Shown here in pieces: positions 1 to 10,891 of a stretch of DNA of 64,000 bases (its first letter is position 1; the number at the start of each line of letters is the position of its first letter). Origin of the DNA: Galerina marginata (taxonomy: Eukaryota > Basidiomycota > Agaricomycetes > Agaricales > Galerinaceae); the NCBI GenBank assembly GCA_023014335.1, contig JAECYW010000019.1, positions 1,488,001 to 1,552,000 on the forward strand. The letters run 5' to 3'. A program made the translations under genes and the position numbers. The notes under the pieces were generated by a model. That model saw only the letters and a list, made by a program, of their open reading frames with translations. It did not search any database and was not told the DNA's origin.

Positions 1-544
1 CCCCGAGTGTTCGCCACTTACAGAGCAATAGTAACAACTTGTCCTGCTGTCCGCGAATAAATCACAACCTCCTGGCTGGCCGCTTGAGCCTCATGTGGGG
101 CAGTGAAGACAGTGTCGGGCACAAACAAGGCAGCGAGATCGCCGAAATCAGTATGTTCCATGGGTGAGTTATGATACTTGCTCGTCAAAGGTTCTCCCTT
201 TTTCTATGATTTCTGAGGCAGCTATTGATCAGAATCAGTGTGATTTGCGGCCACGATCGCCTTTTCTTTCTGGTAATGAAGGAAAATAAACTTTTTTCCC
301 TCACCTGTTTCTATGTGAATCACCGCTGAAGAACTGTCAGGTTAGCAACAATTTTTTGGGATCCGCATGTTATTGATTTCTTCTGTTTTAGGCAGTAGAT
401 ATTCCGTTTGTCTTACATTCTGTACCTTCTAGCCCTATCCACAAGTTCGCCGTTTTGTCCACCAATCCAATGACTTTTTGAATGGCAAACACATGGCCGT
501 TATCTTCTTGTCCATCCTCTGCTCATTTTTCATTGATGTGATCT
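1..544. other. Left-edge non-coding stretch
   Basis: I see no convincing coding frame. This stretch holds the upstream region of the MULE-like gene that starts at 545 and would contain the left terminal inverted repeat if that gene is still part of a transposon. I could not pair an inverted repeat with the 3' side by eye. Confidence 0.4.
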
Positions 545-3500
545 ATGCTACATTCCTCTGACTGCGAGCCTAGCAGGCCTGTTGAGGGCTACCGCTACAA
601 GCCTTTGCCTGCGCGCCTCTTTTCTAGTGCAGAGATTTCTGGTGACCTCCACCGCATAAATCGCCAAACTGCAGCAGGTAAAATTATAGACCACCCTCTG
701 GGTTCTATCGTTGAGTTTCCTGAAACTGGGTCGCTTCCTGGAGAGTCTGTTCTCCATCGCTTTTTGGTTGACCCAAATGACTTCAATCACCCGAAAGGCA
801 ACATCCAATACTCCCTTGGAGATGGTCACGGCGCTGTATCTAATGTGTTGTGTGGAAAGTTTTTAAACAATCTTGCTGGGCAGCCAGTTCATTGCCGAAA
901 TCTCAAGACTTCATGTATGGAGAAGTGTTTCTTTGATTTTTCGAACCTAACTTACACACAGAATGAATATAGGCAAAGGCTTAAAATTCTGCGAGATGAC
1001 AACGGACAGTCCCTTAATTCGTACTCACATGGGGCTCATTGACTTTCACCGCGCTCAATCAATTCTGTTTCCGGGAGAAGATGTCTTCAAAAAGACCCTT
1101 GCCTTTTTTTGTGCATTGCAGGAGAAAGGCTGCTCGTTTGATGCAGACGGTGACAATGACAGCTTCTTTGGCTCTATATACCAGAATTCAGAGATTGGTG
1201 ACTCTGAACCTGACGATGATGATGTTCAAGTTGATCCCCACAAATGCAAGGGAAGGCTGCAATTACATCGAGACAAATATGACCGTCCTCTAATCCGGCA
1301 AGTTGGTTTTTGAACTCAAGCACTAATAGAATATTGAATTGATATCTACGCAGATGCGAGTTTCGACAGAGTAACTCACAAGCGCACCTGCTCCTTCGAA
1401 ATGTAGACGAGTTCAATGTTCCATACCTCCAGGCTTTGCTCGAAAATGACATGCCGACTATTCTCTTGTACGAATATCATGCATTTCTGGGTGGTTATGG
1501 GCCCTTGGTTCAATGCACATTTTCTGCGGCTCCGTCAGCACAATGTCAAGCCTGTCGTACGACTATGTATTCAGTTTATGTATATATTTTGACTGATCTT
1601 CTTTACAGCGTATTTTCACCGATTTGAAACAGGCGAACTTCGTCGCGGGGATGTGACAAGGAATAGCCAGTCTTGCCCTGCGGATTTTAGTATCTATACC
1701 CCAAACGACATCACTGAATGTCCTTACGTTGTCATTGTCTGCCGGAATCCTCATTCTCACCGCAACCCATTCCCTGTTAAAACCCCTCCCGCTCTGCTCA
1801 AAATTTTCACAACATTACTCAAAGACTTAAGCTGGAAGCTCGCCGAAGCAACACCCAGAAAAATCATGGTCAATTCAGGTTTTATGCAATCACTAAAGAC
1901 ACACCTTGGTTGGAAGAAGGAATATGATCCTGCGTTATCGGAGCTTCATCCTTCACTTGGAAACCTTGATCATGTTCGACGGTACATTCATTCCATGAGG
2001 GCGGAGTTTTACCCACACGGAACTGGCTTTGAAGGTACAGTGTTAATATTACTTAGTCAGAACCTACCTGAAAATTTATTGTAGGGGTTGTTCAGCTTGC
2101 AAAGCAGCATGAAAGTCTTCCTGCGAACGAAAAGTACATACGATGTGCGGAAAAACACACCTTAAAGGATGGAAAGACATTCATGCTTGTGATTTGCATG
2201 TCAGCCCAAATGGCGACGCGTTTAATGGCGGCTAAATTTTTGTCAATTGACACGTCATTCAAGCGTGTTCACAGATGGCAAGAATTTGAAATGGAAAGTT
2301 GGGATTCTGCAAATACGCGCTGTAAGTTCACTAATTTAGTAATACGCTAGGCATGATAACCTAATTGCTGACATACCAATCTAGCATTTGTTGGAGTTCG
2401 AGCCTTTACAACTTCACAGAGTGCCGAAGCCCACCATATTTTATTTAATTGCATATTTTACTTTGCTGAGCTTGATACCGGCCAACATGTCCGCTTCGAA
2501 CATATTCATGGTGACGGATTTCAGTTGTGGATTGCTGATGCTCACAAAGGCCAAGCTCTTGGTGATGTTTTCCCGATTGCAGCCAATTGCAGCTGAACTA
2601 ATAAAAAAAATCTATTTCAAGGAGTCGGTCAATACTGCCAGTCACTATGTGCAACCAGTGAAAAGTACTGCCTGAGGGAGCCCCATCGTCGGCTTCGTGA
2701 ACTTGATGCCTATGACCACCTGAAGCGCCTCCTCAAGTTGTGTGTCACCCACTTCAAACGAAAGGTCAATGACTTGAAACCTCATGTATCAAAGGATGTC
2801 CGCTACGCAATGCTGAGCATCTCGTCTGCTGAGCCCCAGCCGGACTTTGAAGGAACACTAGACTTTATACATCAAAATGGAGGAGACAAAGGAAAAGGTT
2901 TGAAATATTGTACTCATGGTTTGTTGTCTGATTAATGTTTGCTATAGCATGGCTAAAGGATAAACGTGTCGCAAACAAATTTGCTCTTCCAGCTCTATAC
3001 CAACCTTACAGCCTGATCCCCCGTGATATTTGGAAAGCAGGACCTTCAACATCAAACGGAAACGAGCAGGCACACCGCAGCATTTACCGAGACGGGACTG
3101 CCCTTAGCCTTGTTGGAGGAGTTATGCAGGGACTTCATTATGATTTTCGGGCTATGGAAGGTCTTTTCCTTCACGAGGAAAAAGGTATACATGCGCGCGA
3201 TGAATTGTCAACCGAGTTTCAGCGCGCTAACCGTTCTGTAACACGACATAGTAAGTCGAGTTCTACCTTCACTTTGCAGATAAAACTCACAACTTACCAT
3301 CATGTCCTCAGTCAACGTCCAACACAAAGTCCTTCAGCAGGAAAACAGAAATTCCGGTCAGAAAAGGCGAACCAGCCAGCCATTTGCCTCATCCTCAGGC
3401 TCCCGTAACAGTGCATTTGAACCTGAATGTAAGTTAATACTATTGTAGCCCAACCGTCAATAATTCCCAAAACTTCGGGCTTACCAGTTGATTCAAATTG

Positions 3501-4256
3501 GAATGTGGAACCACCTTCTTTCAAGAGTTTTAGCCCACCTCTCCCATCCAGCATAGTGGTCTCCAGTGGTCTTCCTTCGCCACTGTACACAACAAGACCT
3601 CTCAGCCACACTCTCCAAGACAGGCAGCTGAATTCCGTGAACGCAGCAGCCAAACCTCGCCCGATCCACTCCATGGTCGGCCATTCCACGCCAAGTGTCC
3701 CCAATAACAACAGTGCACCGTGCACCCCAAGCCCTTCATTCTCACCCAGCACATATCCCCAAAATTTCGTTGCAGAAAGCCCTGGTTTTCCTGCACCTGC
3801 GAACACCCATACAGCTGCCCCAATGCGCATATCCAAGTCACCACATATCCAACCGTGTTTTGATGAAGTCGTGTTTGAATCCATTCACGAACCGGTACCA
3901 GAACACCTTATCTCGACGTATAGCACACTGAAAGGGGCCCTGGGTGAGCCTTGAGTAGCATTCCGATGGCTTGAGTACAATGTATATACTGTGTAATTAA
4001 ACTATCTTGATGTCCATAAGTATTGGGCATTATAAGAAATAATCGAAGAAACACACCATATATCCCCCTAGGAATGAGTTTTGGAAGGGAAAGCAGCCTT
4101 GTTGATGCCATGACATTGATACAGATGGAAGATGGCAAAAAAACGCAGGCAGGAGCCAAAGCGCACCTCGAGAATTTATCAATTTATCTACAATGGCGGG
4201 CTTTAGCTGAAGTAGCAGATCCAATGTCAGCCCTCGGTTCAGATACAGTCGTCTGA
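545..4256 (+). CDS. MULE-type transposase-like protein, 11 exons, intact
   Basis: Exons: 545-914, 973-1297, 1354-1556, 1609-2034, 2085-2321, 2385-2561, 2622-2897, 2948-3250, 3312-3428, 3488-3943, 4072-4256 (3075 nt, 1024 aa). The protein belongs to a family I recognise from many agaricomycete hypothetical proteins with a MULE-like transposase core. N-terminal part: a block with IQYSLGDGHG (exon 1), then LKTSCKGLKFC spanning intron 1, then a Cys/His region near residues 214-245 (CKGRL...RCEF...HL) resembling a degenerate WRKY/GCM1 or FLYWCH-type zinc finger. Catalytic core: Asp about 497 in IDTSFKR, Asp about 571 in IADAHKGQAL, the C-x2-H motif CVTHFKR (C620/H623) that characterises MULE/hAT-type enzymes, and Glu about 711 in NGNEQAHR. 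The C-terminus is Ser/Pro-rich. Intron 2 (1298-1353) is GC-AG. The frame change near 1040 is fully explained by intron 915-972, which contains CTAAC. No stop or frameshift remains, so the gene may be active or domesticated. The start could lie upstream. Confidence 0.85.
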
Positions 4257-4831
4257 AGGAAAGAATTGCTTGGAGGCGTAAGTAGCGCTGAGAGAGGTCT
4301 TCCGGGTCCTTGTCCGCGGTGAAGCCTTGTGAGGCCAAAAATGGTTGACGGCTCTGGTCCCGGGTGTTTCCGACATCAAAGATCTGGATCGAGTTATAAC
4401 AATCGACTACTAACTCAAAGATGGGTGTTAACATTGACTCACTGCGACATGACAGGAAAGGGAGACAAGCGTACCGACAGGGCCAACTTGACGTAAGACA
4501 AGTTAAGAACATCTCGTACCCCAAAAGGAAAACACATTCCAATGTCGAAGTACTTCGCATGCAGGTTTGCGTCAGTCCTCCTGTGTGCGTATGCACCTCA
4601 GCTTCATTTAAGTAGCACCTGTGTGGCAACGATACTTTGCGATGGGACTTGAAAGTTAGACCATCATACGACTTCCAGTACAAGGACCTTCAAGATTGAC
4701 AATTGCCAAATGTTTAAACCTGAAGGAATTCCAATATACATGTCAAATATGAAGAGACAGGCTTCTGGCAAGCTCTAGACAAAAGAACAAAATCCGATAA
4801 TCAATTTTGGCGGGTGAGGTATACAGAGATT
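4257..4831. other. Intergenic, no supported gene
   Basis: A long minus-strand open frame runs through 4030-4683, but it overlaps the last transposase exon antisense, lacks recognisable motifs and has no splice-supported extension. I treat the stretch as the shared 3' flank of two convergent genes. Confidence 0.35.
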
Positions 4832-5350
4832 TCAATCAGCGAAGGTACCACCCTCTCCCTGGTGCCGTGGCTGTGGCTGGGCAAGGCCATCGGGAGGTGG
4901 CAACTCTTCTTCCCCACGTCTTATCCTTTCCAGTTCCACTCTCCAGCTTTTGAATTTGTGGAGTAGTGGGTTTCCTTCGTCGCTACGGTCCTGGGACCTA
5001 TCCTCTTGTTCGAAAGTCGCAATGACTTCTCCAAAGGCGTGGTCGAGCTTATCCAGAGCTGTATTCATCATGAAAGGATTCCCAACATACTGCTCAGGAG
5101 TCGTACGTCGCGGAGTGATCACAGCAACTATGAGTGAAAAGTTAGTGTTAGCATTCACGGGTAGCCAGCATTGGAAAGCCTCGCCTTTGCTGGGATCGGA
5201 CTTGGGAAAGACCTGCGTAGTTCGTTCAAAAAAACGGTGCAACTATCACATATAGAGAACGTACCCGTCCAGGATTTTCTATTGTCGGAGAAGGCGGGAG
5301 TCCACCGGGACTTTGGCCGGGGTATTTTGCGTCGACTGATGGCAGGTCAT
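4832..5350 (-). CDS. Small charged hypothetical protein
   Basis: The main exon (5242-4832) encodes about 136 residues starting HRFFERTTQVFPKSDPSKGE and ending in a charged, Pro/Gln-rich tail; codon use looks genuine. I do not recognise the family. The exon opens directly after TGATAG, so it needs an upstream exon. Two joins fit. (a) A 22-nt intron (5265-5244, GTACGT...TAG) links it to an upstream frame reading SPTIENPGR and joins the frames exactly; this frame still needs a start further upstream. (b) A 63-nt intron with a weak GTGGAC donor starts from an ATG at 5350 and gives MTCHQSTQNTPAKVP followed by LHRFF. A one-base slip in the run of seven T would also mimic (a). The 5' end is therefore uncertain. 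Confidence 0.5.
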
Positions 5351-6008
5351 TTATAAGTAACAAACTTCAAGACGGAGGAGACTCAGATAAGATACAAACA
5401 TTCCTCTTGTGACATTGGTTCGAGGGCTTTTAATTCGTTAGGAGTAGTGATGGCAAATATGAGAAAAATGGAGAAGTTGAAAGGCCGACATGGTCTCTGG
5501 CTAGGTTGCTGAAATTTGAAGACCAGGTGAGCCCATTTAGGTGTCACTGACGTACTGTGTATACCCCTGTTTGTTATAATATTCACATGGAGATAGATTA
5601 GATTAAATCAGCCCAGACAAAAAGGAGTAGTCAATCTATAGCTACTGCCAACGGAAAATGATATTTGGCTAACTGGCTGCACCAGGAAAATCGGAAAGAA
5701 CCTGTCAACGGGAAGTACGATTGAGGGGTTTTCGGACGACAGAAAAGTGTTGGATGAGTACTTAGCCGACGATATCCAACACCACTAGGAGAGCATTGGG
5801 ACGTTCTACTCTACACCGTATTCTGTCGACACTGCATTTAAAATTATAGGAGAAGGGGGACGCGTTGGTGCGGTAAATGCACCTAATTTATGCAAGGAAA
5901 ATAATTCAAATAGCAAAAGGTGCAAAAGGAGATGTGGGTAGTGTACAATGGGACGTTCCACGGTGTTGGTAATGGGACGCGCAGAGGAATGACGGGTTAA
6001 AAGTAGCA
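5351..6008. other. Intergenic stretch
   Basis: Only short frames without motifs. It is likely the 5' flank of the small minus-strand gene ending at 4832 and the 3' flank of the DUF6533 gene ending at 6009. Confidence 0.35.
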
Positions 6009-7675
6009 TTAAACCCATTCTATATCTGCTCGTTCTTGCGAATCGGTAGTTTGGAGGTCTACGGTAGTAAAAATGGCGCTGCTGCCGGAGTTGGTCACCG
6101 CCCCGTCTCGTATCGATGGTATCGTTCGGTTCTTAAAGAGGAGAAAGATGACCCTGCTGCAGAACATGGAATGAAAAGTGCATTGCAGACTAGAGTGCCA
6201 GGACAGGTGTCCATCGATAAACATGAAACGGGCCATCTTTAGGAGTGGAGTACGTTTACTCACGGCAAGATGCTGGTCTTTAGTTCATTCTGCAAGTAAA
6301 GAACGACGTTATTAGTGCGAAAGGCCTCCAGGTGCTTGTGCTTACTGGTGCTACATAAGCCACAAACAAGTTGAGGAGGCTCAACACTATATAATGTTTG
6401 TATGGCCATTATAATAACAATCTAGTAAACAAAAGACTCACAAAGGATACACCCGCACTGGAAAATCCCATTCCGGTATAATTGGTCGATCCACGAACAT
6501 GAGGTGTTGCGCACTACGAAAATGCGAGGATATTGATTGAACCGAGATCTTGACTGTGATAACTTACCATGCTCGTGTGCTTTGATGGCTGTTAAAGTGA
6601 CTATAACTTGACATAATACGGGCTGAAGATACATGAAATGAGATGCAATAAATAACATACCGGACTCGCCCAGGAAAGTCATCAAGTAATAGACCAGCAC
6701 GATAACTTCATCATCCACATCAACTGGAACTATCGAACAATTGAGCTTTAAATTGTTAAACTCGGTCAAAGCTTTCGAAGTCTCTAAAAGGCATTTAGGC
6801 ATCATTTCGCATTCAAGGGTAGCACAAAAGTCTCACTGGGAATACTCGCTGTGGCTTTTGCTACGAGCACGATGAGTGATCCGGGGAAAATCTGGGAAGC
6901 AGTCCGATAATTTTTGAGTTGGAATACAAGAACATGGGGAGATCGGCTTACGATAACCCATGCAGCAAGAACGTAAAATATCGAACGTCGGCATCCCCAG
7001 ATTGCATATGTCCGAAGAACGATAACGGCTGTGCGGCACATTGGCGAGTTGGTACTATCACAATATCGGATAGGGCCTACCTTGTGATGCTAGTAAGCTT
7101 GCGGTGACTGTCCCTAAACGAAATTGTCACCCCAGAAGCTCGACTATCGACACCAGAAAATATCCTACACAAAGTTAAGGGTGTAACCCAGATACATTCC
7201 TTAGGTCAAGCCCACTGTTAACCGCGACCTAGATATCACACAGATGGGCAAAGGAAGCCATACCCTTACTGTCATCAACGACACCTTTCCTGTATCGATG
7301 CATTTAGATCCCTATTAAATGAGAAAGTGGGTGGGGCAGTTACCGTACGATATCAAGATAAAATACACGAAAGGAAGGTATCGATTGAGATAGAATAGGA
7401 TCAAGCTCAGTGACCACGGGGAGGACCAGACATATTTGATCTAACAAATGTTACAATATCGAAGGGTTACAAGTGAAATGGAATGATTACCTCTGACCCG
7501 ACGGTACATATGTAATCGTGCGTCTAGCGTGTGGCATAAGTAGAGCAAATTTGCAAGAGTGACCATAAATGCTCACCAATAAGGTCGAACTGGCGAGATA
7601 CAGACAGATGTCCAGTCTTCCATACCAAAAGTGGGTGACCAGAGCGTTTTGAAAATCGAGGGGGGGAACGACCAT
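6009..7675 (-). CDS. DUF6533-family multi-pass membrane protein
   Basis: Several exons match the basidiomycete DUF6533 pattern in order. The N-terminus from the ATG at 7675 reads MVVPPLDFQNALVTHFWYG and continues across an intron into TLLTHDYICTVGSE. The next exon begins IKYVWSSPWSLSLILFYLNR, the family's second helix. Further exons give ASQAVIVLRTYAIWG, then LGESVIVTLTAIKAHEH, then SWIDQLYRNGIF, and a last exon with LQCTFHSMFCSRVIFLLFK ending ERADIEWV and stop. Splice sites are mostly canonical (gtgagc, gtaatc, gtaagc, gtatgt, gtaagt). The join between about 7350 and 7115 is unresolved by eye; a small exon may hide there. The family is a large set of predicted 6-7 TM proteins of unknown function, probably in the plasma membrane. 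It could be a recent pseudogene, but the preserved splice sites argue against that. Confidence 0.65.
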
Positions 7676-8796
7676 GGTTCGAAGGCAGGAGACAACTAAC
7701 AAGACTCAGTCTTGAAATATTGAAACCAGTCAGGGTTAGCAATCACGGTATGAGGCGGTTTTCCAGACTGCCTTCAGTACAATGAAAGCCGAAGAAGACG
7801 ATGAACGGTCTTATCTCCCAGAGCAAAGCGACAACAGATAGGGGAACTGGTCAGAAAGGAATCTCGTTAGCTTCACCGCTTGTTGGGGTCGCAGTTCGAA
7901 TTTAAGTTCAATCCTCCCTGCCAGTGTGAACGCAACAACAGGGTTTGGCTGTGGCAGGCACAGAGGCAACATCTTTTAATGATCAAATTGACCGGAACAA
8001 CAGGGAACACCATAAAACTGCCGTGCTTGTGTCGGAGCATTTCAGCTTCCAAGGGCCGTGAATGATTCGTTAGCTTGTAGTTAGTTCCAATTAGTGTAGT
8101 TGCAGGTAAGTAAGGTCGAACTTAGCACCATCACCTTCAGAATTTTGCCCATCGAGGGGTGGTTTCTACGCAAGTGGTGATCGTTCGGATGCAACAAGAG
8201 ATAGGAGCTCGGGAGCTGGTATGCACTAGTCAGCCTTTAATAGAGTTAACAGTTATGAGATATTGCACGTCGAAGCTGATCTAAATATGCTCAGGAGCAA
8301 TGGATCAAGCGGTTGCAGTACCGACAGAACCTTCGATTGAGTGCCCTTCTGCAAAATGTCCTCACGGCTATACGCCGCAATCCCAGGGCAACAGGAAGCA
8401 GAAAATTTGATCGCCTTCGACATGACATCTAGCGGGAGAAATTTCTCGGACTTGGGGCCAGCGGTAGACCAAAATCTGGAACTTGAAGGAGCCTGGGTGC
8501 CGTAAGATAGTTCTGTGTCGCTGAGGTCCTGGGCAACGCGAACATTTAAGGCTAGAGCCAGTACCCGGAAATATGATGAGGCTCAGAGCTTAACCCTGGT
8601 CTTCTAACCTCTCAAGTGGCATGGTTCTTGACCTAAGTAAGTTTCGGGTATGTGGATGAATAGATGTGGAAAGGTTGATCCAGGTGGTGACAAAGTCACA
8701 CACGAATTCAAACTCCGCCTAGAAATTTCGAGTCACTCCTAATCTGCAAGCGTCGAAGAGCACTACTTTACACAAAACTCTGATTTACATCACAAA
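7676..8796. other. Intergenic between divergent genes
   Basis: No coding frame with family resemblance. The stretch separates two divergent genes (DUF6533 on minus, eIF2-gamma on plus) and must hold both promoters. I see no clear TATA box close to either start. Confidence 0.35.
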
Positions 8797-10585
8797 ATGC
8801 CAGGTGACGAATCACTACAAAAACGCGAGGATGAATCAGAGTCGGAGGAGGAAGACGACGATGTGGTAGATGAGGTCCCGACAATCGATGTGGACGTTAC
8901 AAAGTTAACACCTCTCTCTCCGGAGGTTATATCGAAACAAGTACGTGTGCAAGGCTTCGATATCAATCGAAAGTACTAATATTTTACATTTAAGGCGACA
9001 ATAAATTTGGGTTAGACCGTTCTCGACTCGCAAAAAGGAGTCATCTAAATTCTGATCGCAGGAACTATTGGACATGTCGCGCACGGAAAGTCGACAGTGG
9101 TCAAAGCAATCTCTGGTGTTATGACCGTCAGATTTAAGAACGAACTCGTCAGAAATATTACGATTAAGTTGGGTTATGCTAATGCGAAGGTGTGTTTCCG
9201 TTTTTACATCCAAAAAGTCGTCGATCAGCTAATCTATTTTCCAGATCTACAAATGTGAAAATGAAGCCTGCCCGCGGCCGGGATGCTACCGATCCTATCG
9301 CTCCGACAAAGAAGACAACCCGCCCTGCGAGCGCCCTGGGTGTGGTCATAGAATGAAACTCGTCCGCCATGTCTCGTTCGTCGATTGCCCTGGTCACGAC
9401 ATTCTAATGGCCACCATGTTGAACGGAGCAGCAGTCATGGACGCCGCACTGCTGCTTATTGCAGGGAATGAAACTTGTCCACAACCTCAAACTTCTGAGC
9501 ATCTTGCAGCCGTCGAGATCATGAAGCTAGAGAATATCATCATCTTACAAAACAAAGTGGATTTAATTAAGGAGACGCAGGCACTCGAACATCAGAAGAG
9601 TATATCTGCTTTTGTGAAAGGTAAGATTTGACGTGTGGCTATCCCTCGAAGCTACTGAAGAAATTTTGTCAGGAACTGTGGCCGAATCATCACCCATTGT
9701 CCCCATTTCCGCTCAGCTGAAATACAACATTGACGCTGTCAACGAATATATCGTCAAACGAATCCCTATCCCCGTACGCGACTTCCTCTCCGATCCTCGT
9801 CTCATTGTTATCCGATCTTTCGACGTCAACAAACCCGGTGCCGAGGTAGACGAGCTCAAAGGAGGCGTTGCTGGTGGTTCGATCCTCACAGGTGTGCTGA
9901 AAATCGGACTAGAGGTGGAGATTCGGCCCGGCATCGTGACGAAAGACAGCCAAGGGCGAAACAAGTGCAAACCCATATTCAGCAGGATCATGTCTCTTCA
10001 CGCCGAAAATAATCTGCTGTCCTTCGCAGTTCCAGGAGGCCTGATTGGTGTTGGAACTCGGATCGATCCTACACTCTGCAGGGCCGATCGCCTCGTCGGT
10101 CAAGTATTAGGTGCTGTTGGAAAATTGCCGAAGATTTATACAGGTTAGTCCATGCTGGTTTCGACGTTTCAAGAGTGATCGTGGTGATCGCTAATTTTCG
10201 GTTCTTCTTTCATTAATTCTTATAGAACTGGAGATCAGCTTGTTCTTGCTCCGTCGTCTGCTTGGTGTGAAAACCGAAGACAAGAAACAAACAAAAGTCT
10301 CAAAACTCGTGAAAAACGAGCTGCTCCTGATCAACATCGGCTCAACTTCCACTGGAGGACGTGTCCTCAGCGTGAAGGCTGACCTGGCCAAGATTCAGTT
10401 GACTTCACCGGCGTGCACCGAGGTTGGGGAGAAAGTTGCACTTTCACGTCGCATTGAGAAGCATTGGCGGCTGGTCGGTAAGTATTCTTTGCATACGTGA
10501 AACTGGAATTTGTCCACTGATATGTGTGATCTTCTATGCAGGATGGGGCAGTGTGCAGCGTGGTACAGTGTTAGAAGTAGACTAG
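8797..10585 (+). CDS. GCD11: Translation initiation factor eIF2 subunit gamma
   Basis: Exons: 8797-8940, 8995-9010, 9062-9189, 9245-9620, 9673-10143, 10226-10477, 10542-10585 (1431 nt, 476 aa, the usual length). It is the GTPase subunit of the eIF2 heterotrimer that brings initiator Met-tRNA to the 40S ribosome in the cytoplasm. An acidic N-terminal tail (about residues 8-28) precedes the G domain. G1 is GHVAHGKST (about 57-65), G3 is DCPGH, and G4 is NKVD. A zinc-knuckle insertion ([11 protein letters not shown]...CERPGCGH) lies between G2 and G3, as expected for eIF2-gamma and unlike EF-1A. Domain II carries FDVNKPG, and domain III ends [13 protein letters not shown]. Exon 2 is only 16 nt and encodes ATINLG with the next exon. 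All introns have GT-AG ends. There are no signs of damage. Confidence 0.97.
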
Positions 10586-10891
10586 TTCTTCCGTTCTGTA
10601 TATCATGTCCCAGTTTGCACCAGTGGACACGAATTGACAATACCTGTGTGTGTTTCATTTAATGAGTTACTGATTGTTGTACCCTCCGAAGGTTCTATGG
10701 TCTGGACCTAGGTCCTTGAGATGTGGGCGTGGCCCGCGACTGGATTGTCCTATAACGAAGGTTCTGGCAACCACACCGTGCGATTACCTAAAACGAGGAA
10801 CATGCCGGCGTGCAAGGTGTCGTTCGATATCTGATCAATCGGATGGTATTTCTTGCTCTTGCTCAGTTACACGACCAAACCTTCTGTGCTC

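Noticed and set aside
1015..1050. Apparent frameshift in the transposase between the GDGHG block and the KKTLAFFCALQEKG block
   Set aside because: Int 915-972 (GTATGG...CTAAC...ATAG, 58 nt) joins KTSC to KGLKFC and restores the frame, so no mutation is needed.
2560..2625. Apparent stop codon after IADAHKGQAL in the transposase
   Set aside because: A standard 60-nt intron (2562-2621) removes it and gives GQALGVGQYC.
4030..4683. 217-codon minus-strand frame
   Set aside because: Antisense to the last transposase exon, no motif, no splice-supported extension.
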